Under the pieces are notes generated by a model, which was not told the origin of the DNA, made no database searches, and saw nothing but the letters and a program-made list of their open reading frames with translations. A stretch of 64,000 nucleotides of DNA, taken from the NCBI RefSeq assembly GCF_003265705.1, contig NW_020312968.1, positions 9,857,434 through 9,921,433 of the forward strand, written 5' to 3'. Both the position numbers and the translations under genes were made by a program. The stretch comes from Callorhinus ursinus. Lineage: Eukaryota > Chordata > Mammalia > Carnivora > Otariidae. Positions 1 to 11,495 of this stretch are shown here, one piece after another. Position 1 is the first letter of the stretch. Each line of letters opens with the position of its first letter.

Positions 1-1620
1 AAACCCTTCTTCAGCATGGTAAATTAGTGGGGCATTAGAAAAAGATGTAAAGTAAAATAAAAAGTATTTACCTAAAACATTCCACATGTGCACTTTAGTC
101 AGAAAAATACTTGCATTGTAGGAAAAAAATAAGGCACATTTAATTCATCTTTAAGAACTGCTATATGTACAGACCATGTAAAAAAAAAAGTCAAAATCAG
201 AAAATTAAAATATCCGAATGTAAAAACACCTATTACCGCATCTTCTTGGCTGTTAGACTAGAGTTTTTCTTAGAGTTATTATTACCATGAATTTTATTAC
301 TATTTTAATTTAGTCTGGCAAGGCCCTATGTGCCAGGAAGAAACAAGTTCTCAGTGAAGAACTCACCATCTATTACCCTTGAGACGGGGATGACCCTTTC
401 CTCCATCGAGACCCCCCAAACACACACAAAGCATCTTCTGCCCTCTTCTGCTTACCCGGGGTGCTGCCAGAGGTTCACATGTCTTCTGCTCTCAGGAAGA
501 AGCTCTCTTTTATTCAGTGGGGTGATACCAACTGCGGCTTCCAAGATAGCCATGTATTTCTTGTACCTCATCTTGTCTCTCTCAGTGCAAGGTAATGTAA
601 ATTTCAGGCACTGATCAGCAGAAGCAAAGGAAGGAATCTTTGCACTGCCCAAAGCCCCTGCATTTTTAGATGTTCTGTGTACCCCTAGCTCAAGCTATTA
701 AACTCTACAGTGTGGGGTGAGGGTAGTGGCAAGGCTGAGGCCAAGCGACAAATAAATAAAAAAAAGAAAAGGCTCATTTGGATTTCCCTGCAACGTCAGT
801 ATTATATAAGGCTAAAGAATTTTGAATAAGCACTAATGAAAATGACTTGCAGGACAACCGTGGTTCTAAATACAGCAATCTAAAGTACACTCCCCAATTA
901 ATCCGCCCATAAGTCTTTGAGGCTACTAATCCTTCAAGTACTAATGGCACAGGAGGTGATTATCTCAAGGTCTGGAAATAATTGGTCCAAAAAGCCTGCA
1001 TGCCTCTGGATGAACTAAAATCAGAAACTGATTTGCTCCTTCTACAAATACCTCTACCCAAAAAGCTGTGCTTTGACAAATAAGGAGTTCCAGTCGTCAC
1101 TTTCTAGCAAGGCATTTCTAAATGCTGTAAACTCCTTGCTTGAGTCAAGAGCAAAGATTAATTAATTAATAGAGAAACAATTCTGTTTGAGTTTTTTTTT
1201 TAATATCTTTTTCAAATACCTCTAGAACACAACAATGGTCAGACTCTACCCCCTCCTTGTTGTTGCAAATGTCTCCCCTCAGCTTGGAAGACCTTTCTTG
1301 CCCTCTTTCCATGGGCTAACGGCGGGCTGTCCATCACAGTGGCCCACCTAATGAGTCATGGTCTTCCCTGGGATGAAAATCTGACAATCAGCAAAATGCC
1401 CCCTTCCAGTCCGAGCTGCAAACCAGGGGTGATAGGATGCCAGGACTGTTGGCACACATGTTCCATGCCACGTGACAGGGCTCATCACTAGCACTTAGGA
1501 AGAACTGTACCAACAGAGATGTGATGATTTCATTTGAGCTTCTGGATCCAGCGATGCCTAAGGCCACGGTCATCCCAGGCGATCCCACTTATACTTTTAT
1601 CCAAGTTAATAATTGACTTT
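1..1620. other. No gene or repeat recognised
   Basis: AT-rich sequence; the 94-codon frame at 330-614 matches nothing I know. By synteny this may be TJP2 intron. Confidence 0.5.
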
Positions 1621-1631
1621 TGTGAAATTTC

Positions 1632-1825
1632 ATTTTTTTTTAAAGATTTTATTTATTGACAGAGAGAGACACAGCAAGAGAGGGAACACAAGCAGAGGGA
1701 GTGGGAGAGGGAGAAGCAGGCTTCCCGCTGAGCAAGGAGCCCGATGTGGGGCTTGATCCCAGGACCCTGGGATCATGACCTGAGCTGAAGGCAGACGCTT
1801 AACGACTAAGCCACCCAGGCGCCCC
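1632..1825 (-). mobile_element. SINEC (form A)
   Basis: From T-run and AAAGATTTTATTTATT to GCCACCCAGGCGCCCC. TSD TGTGAAATTTC at 1621-1631 and 1826-1836. Confidence 0.95.
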
Positions 1826-2338
1826 TGTGAAATTTCGTTTTAGTTGCCTTTCTGTCCCTCAGAAGTTCTGACTTATCCACCTCCCTGACCAACTTCTTCG
1901 AGCTATATTTTTTCCATTGATTATGCTATAGGAGTTGTGCTAGTCCTTGTCTAAACAGACTCAGACATAAAAGGGAAGTAAAAGAGGAGGGAAGCATTAT
2001 GGGTTAATCCTGATTAACCTAGATATCCATAGTAAATAAGTGTCCCAAACTCTTCCCCATCCTGCCAAATCTTGAACCCTTCTTCTACAGATTCTCTCTT
2101 TCCTCAATATCAAGTTTCTTTGTCTTTGTCTTTTTATTTTAACCTGAATGGCCTTGATCAGTGGTCTCCGAAGTGGAGTGTACACACCAAAAGTCCTTGG
2201 AAAAAAAAATTAAACCATCTGTTTCCTATTTTCTCTCATCCATTAAAAACTTAGCTTGAGTGCTTATTTTGAAATAGTCATAATATTTACTTTGAGAACT
2301 ATATATTTTAAATTACATTAAGATATGCCAGTTATAAA

Positions 2339-2530
2339 ACTGAGGTTTACTGAAGGGAAGGTGGGCAAGGGGATGGGGTCACTGGGTGATGGGCATTAAG
2401 GAGGGCACGTGATGTGATGAGCACTGGGTGCTATATGCAACTGATGAATCACTAAATTCTACCCCTGAAACTAATAATACGCTATATGTTAACTATCAAA
2501 AATAAAAATAAAATTTTTTTTAAAGTTACA
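2339..2530 (+). mobile_element. Short 5'-truncated L1 (3' UTR only)
   Basis: GGGTGATGGGCATTAAGGAGGGCACGTGATG and CCTGAAACTAATAATACGCTATATGTTAAC are L1 3' UTR. It is flanked by a perfect 19-bp TSD AAGATATGCCAGTTATAAA (2320-2338 and 2531-2549), so the 192-bp piece is a complete insertion. Confidence 0.92.
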
Positions 2531-2584
2531 AAGATATGCCAGTTATAAATTACTATTGTAGGGTGTGCTTAAAAACGTCAATAG

Positions 2585-2787
2585 GGGGCGCCTGGGTGGC
2601 TCAGTCGTTAAGCGTCTGCCTTCGGCTCAGGTCATGATCCCGGGGTCCTGGGATCGAGTCCCACGTCGGGCTCCCTGCTCAGCGGGAAGCCTGCTTCTCC
2701 CTCTCCCACTCGCCCTGCTTGTGTTCCTGCTCTCGCTGTCTCTCTCTGTCAAATAAATAAATAAAATCTTAAAAAAAAAAAAAAAAA
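2585..2787 (+). mobile_element. SINEC (form A)
   Basis: Full head GGGGGCGCCTGGGTGGCTCAG, GTCGTTAAGCGTCTGCC, TC-rich middle, long A tail. Imperfect TSD ending AATAG. Confidence 0.95.
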
Positions 2788-3789
2788 GTGAATAGCGTAT
2801 GTGAGCAAAAATGTTTGAAGGTCAGTGGCCTAAATAACCCTTCAGTCTCTCCTTAAGCCTCAGTTTCCCATTTAGAAGATGAGAGGCCTGACCAGACGAA
2901 TGCAGAGTTCTACTTCAGTAACAACAAAAGACTAAGAGCTCCCACTTCACTTGCCTGACTAAACAGTTAATATAATCTAACCCCAACAGAGTGGTGAAAA
3001 CAAGGGATAAACCACTTGGTCTCGAAATATTTCATTTCCATAATATTCCTGAATATTACTCCCACTGGTTGTTCTGTAAACAATTAGTACTAGTTAGTCA
3101 CAGGAATTCTTTTATGGGCTGACCTTGGTTTTGCTACAGCGGCCACTGCTGAAAAGAGCTACAATACAGCCCTCATTTAATCATACAGGGAGATGTAATT
3201 ATACTTACACAAGTCTTTGTTCTAACAAATTGTATTTCTAATGACGTGTGATAAAAACTACTATACAGCCCTCTCAAATAAGAAGTGAAGGCTGAGCTGG
3301 CAGCAACACAAAAACTCAACTTAAACTCGTCGCCCACAGGCAGCTAGTCCTTGTCTAGCCCTCGTCACCCTTTCACACGGGCGGAAGTGACACGGTACTC
3401 TACCAATGGCACGTTGTAAAGTCCCATTTTCTATAGGAAGTTCTTATGCACTTAACATACATCTTACGAAGTGATCCTTATCTATGATGAACTCACACGA
3501 AACTAAAATTGGGTCTTTCACGAGGAAAAGAATTCTGTCTCTGCAAATAATTTGAAAGAATTTGCTTTTCTTCCATAAATGAGATTGTTCTGTTTTATGA
3601 TTTATTTATTTATCCATTTAAAAAATTGTCCTCTTTGTGCACACGACTTCGTAAGAGTACTTAAGGACGATAACACAGAAAACAAAAATCTAGCCAAGAT
3701 ACCCCCATCCAGATATATACTTGCATGGCATTTTCTTTATAAGTCTAGAAACCCTTCAGAAATAGGTATTTATTTAGTTAATTCCCTTA
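2788..3789. other. Mostly unassigned sequence
   Basis: Apart from the MIR fragment at its start, nothing recognised. Confidence 0.5.
2820..2925 (+). repeat. MIR fragment
   Basis: AAGCCTCAGTTTCCCATTTAGAAGATGAGAGGCCTGACCAGA resembles the MIR core and 3' half. Confidence 0.55.
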
Positions 3790-3807
3790 GAATTCTAGAA
3801 ATTCTTT

Positions 3808-4004
3808 TTTTTTAAAGATTTTATTTATTTATTTATTTATTTATTTGAGAGAGAGTGAGAAACAGCATGAGAGGGGAGAGGGTCAGAGGGAGAAGCAGGC
3901 TCCCTGCTAAGGGGGAGCCCGATGTGGGACTCAATCCCGGGGCTCCAGGATCATGACCTGAGCCAAAGGCAGTCGCTTAACCGACTGAGCCACCCAGGCG
4001 CCCC
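3808..4004 (-). mobile_element. SINEC (form B)
   Basis: Complete minus copy. Perfect 18-bp TSD GAATTCTAGAAATTCTTT at 3790-3807 and 4005-4022. Confidence 0.96.
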
Positions 4005-4076
4005 GAATTCTAGAAATTCTTTACAACTATAACTATCTGATTAAAAATCGCTGATCTATTTAAAAAACAACTTTAA

Positions 4077-4257
4077 CATCTGCCTTCGGCTCAGGTCATG
4101 ACCCCACGGTCCTGGGATCAAGTCCCGCATCGGGCTCCCTGCTCAGCGGGAAGCCTGCTTCTCCCTCTCCCACTCCCCCTGCTTGTGTTCCCTCTCTCGC
4201 TGTGTCTCTCTCTGTCAAATAAATAAATAAAATCTTTAAAAAATAAATAAATAAAAT
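4077..4257 (+). mobile_element. SINEC (form A), 5'-truncated
   Basis: Begins CATCTGCCTTCGGCTCAGG, lacking about the first 35 bases. It is still flanked by a perfect 15-bp TSD AAAAAACAACTTTAA (4062-4076, 4258-4272), so it was truncated at insertion. Confidence 0.93.
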
Positions 4258-4272
4258 AAAAAACAACTTTAA

Positions 4273-5084
4273 GTCTACATGATCCCAAAGAGCTTTTAAG
4301 TCAGGATACTCAAGGATACTTTAGTTTGAGTGACTGAAGTTGAACATAAAAATTCACAGATCAGAGTGGTGTGTTCCCTTGAACTGATTATTTCTACTTT
4401 ATTTCTGCTGGAGGAAAACAGCGGACAGCCTTCTTCCCTGGGTATTTTAACTGCTCCTGTGCTTTAGAAGTATAAAAATGGAAATGAACTAATGTCCCAA
4501 ACGGGCTGTTTTACAGGGTGTGGTCTGCTTTTCAGGGAGCCAGAAAAACCCTAACTAAAAGTAGAAGAGTGAGGGAAACCACTATTTTTTTAAAGCTTTA
4601 CTGCAAATATGACTTTATGCACGTGGTTGTATTTTCTGCCCCCTTAGTATCTTCATATATAATATATATTTACATATTTGCTACTCAGGTGATCTATCAG
4701 AACACTTAAGAAAAACAGGCTCCATGGTATAAAAGAATCACCAAAGGGTTCTCAAACATGAGCTGTGGCTCTCCTAGATTCACCCACCTCTGCCCAAACC
4801 AGCCTGCTCTCTTCACAGCCATCTTCAGAATGCACGCACTCCTGGCTTTATTTAAACGATTACCTTCAGCTGGATGCCCCCAAGTCTGTCATTCTAATCC
4901 TGTCTTTCCACCCAACCCAATACGTGTCTGAAATCACCCCTGCCCAGCCTGCAGCCACAGCTGCCTCTTGCCTCTTTTTCTGTTTCCTGCATCCTCCACC
5001 CGGTTCGCCGGGCATGAGACCTGGAAGCCCTCCTCACCTGGTCCCCTGATGCCCACTCATACTAGCCCCCTGACGAAGGGAAGA
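4273..5084. other. No feature recognised
   Basis: Mixed composition; 94-codon frame at 4765-5049 has no recognisable domain. Confidence 0.5.
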
Positions 5085-5240
5085 GAGCTGTGTACATGGG
5101 GAGGCCGATCTGAGTCCTACCTCTGCTGTTTAACACCTAGTGATCTCCAACAAGTTCCTTGACCCTTCTGAACCTATTTTACCATCAGTAAAACTGGAGT
5201 CAGACCACAACACAGGGGTGGTTTTGGATGATGTATATGC
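5085..5240 (+). repeat. MIR fragment
   Basis: TGAGTCCTACCTCTGCTG, CAACAAGTTCCTTGACCCTTCTGAACC and CCATCAGTAAAACTGG follow MIR order. Confidence 0.65.
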
Positions 5241-5405
5241 ATTCAATCCCTATCATCGCGACCTTCCCTCCCTCCCTGACACCTCTGTGATCCGTCCTTT
5301 TTCCACTCCCAAGACCTCTTCAGGAAACCTTCCTCAATCCTCATTTCTCTACAGGCAAGCACAAGGTGCACTTACAAACTTCTGACCCTCCCATGCCCCC
5401 ACAAC
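5225..5405 (+). repeat. Possible L2 fragment
   Basis: AGACCTCTTCAGGAAACCTTCCTCAATCC resembles the L2 segment that reads as processed-food CTTCCCTGACC in better copies; weak. Confidence 0.3.
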
Positions 5406-6124
5406 TTCCTTCAACACACAGTGAAAGAACCAGAAAAGCCCAAGGCTGAGTGGTTTTGTGGGGAAAAAAACAGAGACTGAAAAAACAGGCAGGCTGAAAG
5501 GAACAAGGACCCAGGGGCTGGAGTGAGAGTTGGAAACCCTGAAAAAGAGAACATAGGTGGTACCCACCAACTACAGAAGTTCTTCCTTGTAACAGTCCCC
5601 ACATTTTTAACCTCTGCTGCGGAATAATTAATAGCCAACATTAAAATCACTTAATTAACTACTCCTCCCAAATATTGTGCATACATAATAATTCATGGAT
5701 TCCTCATTCCTAAGAAATAAAAAACATTCCACTCCTCATGTGCGGGAAATCTGCTCCCTGTTGCTTTTGGAAGAAACTGTGTTTGTATTATGTGTCTACT
5801 CTGAACCTAGAGTTGTAGGATTCTAGCGGTTCTCTTGCTTGGGCATAGATGAGTGAGGAGGCAATGCACAGAATTTAGAATACTGACAAGAGCTGGCTTA
5901 AGTCAAGAAGGGCTTGGCCACTAGTTGGGTTAGGAGGGTATTAGTCCCTTCTGCTCTGCAATTTCAGGAAGGGACAGCGTCTCTGGAACTTGGTAGGGAC
6001 TACACCAGCTCAGAAGCATTGAGATGCAGGGATCAGCTTTGACAAGTGTAGTTCACACAATCCCGCGATCCCACTGCTGACACAACCCTCCACTCCCAGC
6101 ATGACTGAGGGCACCACACTGCCC
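5406..6124. other. No feature recognised
   Basis: Only short frames on both strands and no known repeat seen. Confidence 0.5.
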
Positions 6125-6325
6125 AGGACTAAAGTCCGGCTCCCCCTCTAATTAGCTCTGTGATCTTGGTCAAGTCACTTAATGTCTCTTTGCCTCAGTT
6201 TTTACATAGCAAATGGGGTTAATAATAGCACTGACCTCATAGGGTTGTTTTAAAAACTAAATCAGTCATCATGTGTAAAGCATTTAGCACATGTAATGCA
6301 CAGCATTTAGCACATGTAATGCACA
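6125..6325 (+). repeat. MIR with a tandem 23-bp duplication at its end
   Basis: CTCTGTGATCTTGGTCAAGTCACTTAATGTCTCTTTGCCTCAG and AATGGGGTTAATAATAGCACTGACCTCATAGGGTTG are MIR. AGCATTTAGCACATGTAATGCAC then occurs twice head to tail (6279-6301, 6302-6324). Confidence 0.85.
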
Positions 6326-6407
6326 CCATGAAAGTGTGTGTTATTTTCTTTTCCTTGCTAACTAATTGCGGCTTCATTTTTTCCAGAAAGTTCCCTTTTG
6401 TTGAAGC

Positions 6408-6428
6408 CCCCCCCCCCCCACCGCCCCC
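6408..6428. repeat. C-rich homopolymer tract
   Basis: A C-run broken once (CCACCGCCCCC), giving a false proline-rich frame. Confidence 0.95.
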
Positions 6429-6947
6429 AGACCCGGCTAGGTTACTCCTTCTTTGGGCCTCTCAAATACTTCCTGCTTAACTCTATCAAAACTGGAAACA
6501 CAGTTTAAATTATGTGTTTAAGCATGTGCAGATAGGGTAGGTCCTCTGGGCCATGGAAGGAGATTAATTAAAGGAAAGAAGGAATCCTGGCAATTGAGGG
6601 GGTTGACTTCCCCATCTATCTGGGCCTGCCCCCAACCCTCTACAGTAATGGTCTGCCTGATTGTCAGATACAGGCTTGGTTCCAGGCAGAGCCCTGCTCA
6701 GCCATCAGGGCTGCAGCTGAGCTGGGCGCAGAGCCTCAGAGTGGGGCCCCATGGAGGAGCCTCAACCAGCCCTGAAGCTATCATCCTGATGAACCCAGAA
6801 GACACTGTGGAGTTTTAAGGCAGAAGAACTCGATTACGTGAGCCCCAGGCTCACTCTCCCGGGATATCAGGGGGAGAAGGTGGAATGTGTCATGATAGCA
6901 GCTGTCTTAACAGTTCACTTGGTTTCAGGCAGAATTTCTTACTCTGC
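6429..6947. other. No feature recognised
   Basis: Moderate GC; 74-codon frame at 6594-6818 without known motif. Confidence 0.5.
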
Positions 6948-7580
6948 CCGAATTAGTTTGCTAGGGCTGCCATAACAAAGTACCTCATACTAGGGAGCTT
7001 AACCAGCAGAAATCTTACAATTTATTCAGCTCATGGTTCTGGAGGCTGGAAGTGCGAGACCAAGGTGTTGACAGGTTGGTTCGTTCTGAGGACCACAAGG
7101 CAGGGCTCTCTCCTTGGCTTGTAGATGGCTGTCTTCTCCCTGTGACTTTACATTATCTTCCCTCTGTACATGTCTGCATCCAAACCTCCTCTTCCTTTTT
7201 TTTTTTTTTTAAAGATTTTATTTATTTGACAGAGAGAGCACAAGCAGAGGGAGAGAGAGGGAGAAGTAGGCTCCCTGCTGAGCAAGAAGCCCGATGTGGG
7301 ACTCGATCCCAGGACCCTGGGATCATAACCTGGGCCGAAGGCAGCCACTTACTTAACCGACTGAGCCACCCAGGCGTCCCCAAACGTCCTCTTCTTATAA
7401 GGACACCAGTCGTATTCAATTAGGGCCCACCCTAATGACCTCATTTTAACTTCATTACCTCTGTAAAGACCCTATCTGCAAATAAGGTCACATTCTGAAG
7501 GACTAGGCATTAGGACTCCAACATATGAACTTTGGGGGGCGGCGGGGGGGGGGAATACAATTCAACTCATAACGCTGCCT
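6948..7580 (-). mobile_element. MLT1-type LTR (ERVL-MaLR), split by a SINE
   Basis: Minus-orientation LTR: TTAGTTTGCTAGGGCTGCCATAACA at one side, CTTCTTATAAGGACACCAGT and AACATATGAACTTTGGGGGG near the other. A minus-strand SINE (7195-7380) splits it with duplication of CAAACCTCCTCTTC. A G-run follows at about 7533-7552. Confidence 0.82.
7195..7380 (-). mobile_element. SINEC (form A-like) in an MLT1 LTR
   Basis: T-run, AAAGATTTTATTTATTTGACAG, ends CCACCCAGGCGTCCC. TSD CAAACCTCCTCTTC/CAAACGTCCTCTTC. Confidence 0.93.
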
Positions 7581-7976
7581 AAAGTGGAAAAAAATGTAAA
7601 ACTCTTGTGAAGTTTTGCCCTGTGATGGAGAAAGACAAAAGCCCAGAAGTACCTGGTGGCCTGGACATGTCCAGCCTGCGATTTGGTCCAGCCCAGGCTC
7701 CATAGCAAACCAGCTAGGAAAAAAATCCTCCATGTTCAAGATGCGCCAATGTCTGGTAGTGTGAGAATGAGCAGGTCTCTGGTAGCGGAAGCTGAATCCA
7801 TTAAAAGGGGAATTCAAGAAGCTGAATCGCACTTCAAACTCTTAGGCACAACTGAGAAACACCGGGGCTGTGCAGAAAGCACTCTGCCCATGTGGAAAGT
7901 CAGTGCAAGGGTCTGCTGTAACTGCTGGAGCACTCACTCACTCAAGATCGGCTTCTCATTTAAAACTTTCCTGTAA
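7581..7976. other. No feature recognised
   Basis: Two opposing frames of 106 and 109 codons overlap here; neither resembles a known protein. GAAGCTGAATC occurs twice within 7788-7826. Confidence 0.45.
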
Positions 7977-8167
7977 GGGGCGCCCAGGTGGCTCAGTTTA
8001 GTTAAGCATCTGCCTTCGACTCAGGTCATGATCCCGGGGTCCTGGGATCAAGCCCCGCATCAGGCTCCCTGCTTCTCCCTCTCTCACTCCCCCCTGCTTG
8101 GGTTCCCTCTCTCGCTGTGTCTCTCTCTGTCAAATATATAAATAAAATCTTTAAAAAAAAAAAAAAC
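7977..8167 (+). mobile_element. SINEC (form A)
   Basis: GGGGCGCCCAGGTGGCTCAG, ends AAAATCTTT-A(n). TSD TTTCCTGTAA on both sides. A short internal deletion lies around the GGGAAGCC segment. Confidence 0.93.
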
Positions 8168-8559
8168 AAATTTCCTGTAAAATATTTTGAAATTATCCAA
8201 AATTTTTGTTTAAAAAAGTTTTTTTTACATAACTGGTTCTGCTTTTTCCCAACCTGTATCTTGACAGTATCATCAAGTTTAGGGTACCTGTTACCATCAC
8301 GTAATTATTCTCATTATACTGTACACGCTACTAAAATAAAGAGCAAATTTTAATTTGATGAATCAGCCCACTATTTCCTAAACAATAGTTGTTTTGTTTT
8401 TTTTTTTGTGAGCACTTCAGCCATTGGACATATTTGAAATAGGAAAACACTTCCCTCCGCTGATGGTTCTATGTCCCATAGGAAAAGTGATAGACAGTTC
8501 CTTGTTGGGCTCAACACATTTTAACTGGCTTCAGAAAAATTATATTTTTACAGGTCTGT
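8168..8559. other. No feature recognised
   Basis: AT-rich with T-runs; nothing recognised. Confidence 0.5.
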
Positions 8560-8690
8560 CTCCCTGAGCTTTCTATGGTGGCCCAGAAGGTAGGTACGAT
8601 GTCCCATTCATCTTTGTATCTCTAGTACTTCTCCTTGCTCGGGAACCAGCATATGACAGACACCTAATAACACTGGGTTTTACTTCCTTA
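8560..8690 (+). repeat. L2 fragment
   Basis: ATGTCCCATTCATCTTTGTATCTCTAGTAC and ACAGACACCTAATAACACTG resemble the L2 3' end. Confidence 0.45.
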
Positions 8691-8706
8691 TTAAGAGGCA
8701 GCAAGG

Positions 8707-8913
8707 GATGGGCGCCTGGGTGGCTCAGTGGGTTAAGCCACTGCCTTCGGCTCAGGTCATGATCCTGGAGTCCCGGGATCGAGTCCCGCATCGGGCTCCC
8801 TGCTCGGCAGGGAGTCTGCTTCTCCCTCGGACCTTCTCCCCTCTCACGTGCGCTCTCTCTCTCATTCTTTCTCTCAAATAAATAAAATCTTTAAAAAAAA
8901 AAAAAAAAAAAAA
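8707..8913 (+). mobile_element. SINEC (form B)
   Basis: GGGCGCCTGGGTGGCTCAG with a long A tail. Perfect 14-bp TSD AAGAGGCAGCAAGG (8693-8706, 8914-8927). Confidence 0.95.
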
Positions 8914-8927
8914 AAGAGGCAGCAAGG

Positions 8928-9175
8928 TATAATGGTTTAGACCCTGCACTCTAGAACCAGACTGCCTGTGTTTGAATCCCAGCTTCATACTTAATTAGCT
9001 GAGTGGCCTTGGCAAGTCTTTTAAACTCTCTGAGCCTCAGTCTCCTCATCTGTAAATAGGGAATGATAGTAGCACCCACTTGTTAAGATTGGGTGAGAAT
9101 TAAATTTTATGAACATAGGCAAAACTCTTAGGGCCTGGACCACATGAAGTGCTATTATTCTTTACTCAGCAAATA
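8928..9175 (+). repeat. MIR
   Basis: TATAATGGTTTAGACCCTGCACTCTAGAACCAGACTGCC, CTCTCTGAGCCTCAGTCTCCTCATCTGTAAA and AATAGGGAATGATAGTAGCACC: a nearly full MIR. Confidence 0.85.
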
Positions 9176-9194
9176 CTTACTGGCCCAGGTTCTA

Positions 9195-9585
9195 TGGACT
9201 GAATATGTCCCTCCAAAATTCTGAAATTGAAGCCCTAATCCCTCGGGTGACGGTATGGGGACGTGAGGTGTTCAGGAGGTAAATTAGGTTTAGATGAGGT
9301 CATGAGGGCAAGATCCTCATAACTGGGTAAGTGCCCTCCCAAGAAGAGGGGGAGCACGATCACTCTGTCTGCCCACGCTCATGCACCCCGGAAAAACCAT
9401 GGGAGCACACAGTGAGAAGGTGGTCTTCCACAAGCCAGGAAGAGGGCCCTCACCAAGAACCCCACCCTGCTGGCACCCTTCTCTCGCACTTCCCGGCCTC
9501 CAGAACTGTGAAAAATAAATGTCTGTTGTTTAAGCCTCCCCAGTCTATGGCATCCTGTTATGGAAGCCTGGATGAACTAAGGTCC
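9195..9585 (+). mobile_element. MLT1/MST-type LTR (ERVL-MaLR)
   Basis: TATGGACTGAATATGTCCCTCC, TTAGATGAGGTCATGAGGG, AAGCCAGGAAGAGGGCCCTC and AACTGTGAAAAATAAATGTCTGTTGTTTAAGCC appear in the order of a plus-strand MaLR LTR, including its AATAAA. The 85-codon frame inside is not a gene. Confidence 0.82.
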
Positions 9586-10009
9586 TAGATCCAGCTCAGA
9601 CAGGTCTTTCAGCTCAATGGATGCCACTCCCTCCATCAGCCCTGGGTTCCTCAACCCATTTTCAGTGCTCTGGAGTGAACCACTTCGACTCCCCAACTGT
9701 CCACTTAGATCTCCTCTCAGTCCTGCCCTTTGGCTGCTGAGGCACTGCTAGCCTTTGATCTGCCTATGTCTTCCCATCCGGAGGACTCCTGGCTCTCCTG
9801 GTGGGGCCCTCTGCCTGACCAGTCCTTCCAGCCTCCAGCATCAGCCAGGCTCCAGAAGGTGAGTGGACACTGCTCAGAGCATTAACGTTCGGACATCGTC
9901 TGTCTCCCTATTCCAGCCGCCCTTGTGCCTGCAGCTGGGCCAGACCGCTGTCTTGTGTCACTTCTCGGTCTCTCATTACGTATTTGTATTTACCTGTTTA
10001 CCATGTGCC
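9586..10009. other. No feature recognised
   Basis: CT-rich, possibly diverged L2; no gene. Confidence 0.45.
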
Positions 10010-10335
10010 TCCCCCTCCAGACTGTAAGCTCTGCTCCGAGGGTGGAGGCCTATTTTGCTGACACTATGTCAATTTCCTACTGAGTTTTCTAGTCCAACCA
10101 ACACTCACTCATTCATTCACTGGCTGAACAACCACTGAACCACTCCCTATCCAACACTGATTGACACTGGACATACAGACAATACCCAGGCCTCCCCGCC
10201 CTCAAGAATCACCCAGTCTAACGGAGGGACAACTGTGTGCTGTGATAGGGATGTGAGTGACTGTGGGACAACAGGGAGAGGGGACAATTCTGTCTGAGCA
10301 TCCTAGCTTGGGAAAACCTTCATAGGGAAGGTACT
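10010..10335 (+). repeat. L2 3' region
   Basis: CAGACTGTAAGCTCTGCTCCGAGGG, CTCATTCATTCACTGGCTGAACAACC and CCTCAAGAATCACCCAGTCTAACGGAGGG fit L2-type sequence. Confidence 0.55.
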
Positions 10336-11289
10336 TGGGTTAGGTCTTAATAATATGCAGATATCCCTTAGGCTGACAAAAAGATCTGAAGCATCAGGCA
10401 GAAAGGAAAGTATCCCCAAGAGCCAGAAAAAGCTTTAACAGCAAAGAGTGTTCTCAGACCAGTAAGCAGAGCGAGCACCTCTGAGCCCAGGGCTCAGACT
10501 TTGCTCTGTGCACCTTCTCCCCTTACCGATTTTGCTTTGTATCCATGCCAGTGATAACTCTGTGCTAAGTCTTGTGAGTCCTCTTACAAATCGCTGAAGC
10601 TGGGGGTGGTCCTGGGATGCCAAGACACTGTCTCTGCACGGGAGAAGCATTGCGAAATGTCTCCTGTCCAGTTCTGTCTGTTACAGGAGGACAGCCCACA
10701 GGGGCCCAGCAGGAATGCAAAGGTGTGCAACTGGCTGAGTGGGATCAGGGACAAACAGACAAGTCTAAAGTAGAGTAAAGGGACTAACTCAGCTCCTGGC
10801 CGACCAGCAAGTGCCAGGCAGAGCTGAGCAGCTAGTTCGTAGCCACTGACAGTAAACCCCCTCTGCTAACGACAGGTACCCCCAAATGATAACCTAGAAC
10901 ACCTTGGGCAGTATTTGCCCTTTTTCCAAAACTCGAAAGAAATGCTCTACATCCTCAGATACAATGAAGATTCCTTTAAAAGTAAATGCAAAATAAAATT
11001 AGGGGATGTTTGTCTGAACTGCATGAAACCAGCAGGAGGGGTGGAGAGCAGCTCAGCTTCAGAAGACCCCAGAGCGCTGGGTTGCCACCGTCCTTCTTGG
11101 CTTTCTCTTCTGTAGCAAACCCGACCTTCATAACCCAGACGTCAGCACCCCTGCTCTGAATCGGCTTATGCCCAGTTACACTAAGGAGACTAGACACTTA
11201 GTAGCACAGATCCTAAAGCTATTAAGCTGAACAGCAAATCCATGAAGGGAAGAAAAGTAAAATTCAAGGTCACTACTTCCAAATGCCTC
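10336..11289. other. No feature recognised
   Basis: No repeat or exon identified; small frames on both strands only. Confidence 0.5.
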
Positions 11290-11495
11290 CAAACCACTGG
11301 TTCTCAACACACAATCCCCAGACCAGCAGCATCAGCATTGCCTAATTACTTGGTAGAGAGGCAGATTCTCAAGCTCCACCCCAGACCTGCCAAATCAGAA
11401 GCTAAAAACTCAGGGAGTGCAGCTGCAGATATGTGTTTGGACAAGCCGTCCAGGCGATTCAGATGCAGTTCATGTTTGAGAACCTCTGCACTACA
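11290..11495 (+). mobile_element. MER5A-type hAT-Charlie element
   Basis: Starts CCACTGGTTCTCAACAC and ends near TTTGAGAACCTCTG, with the internal CTCCACCCCAGACC and AAATCAGAAGC segments of MER5A. The terminal inverted repeat is visible. The 111-codon frame across it is not a gene. Confidence 0.8.

Noticed and set aside
2585..2660. tRNA genes in the SINE heads
   Set aside because: The tRNA-like heads are degenerate and part of SINEs; none folds as a complete tRNA with the expected acceptor end.
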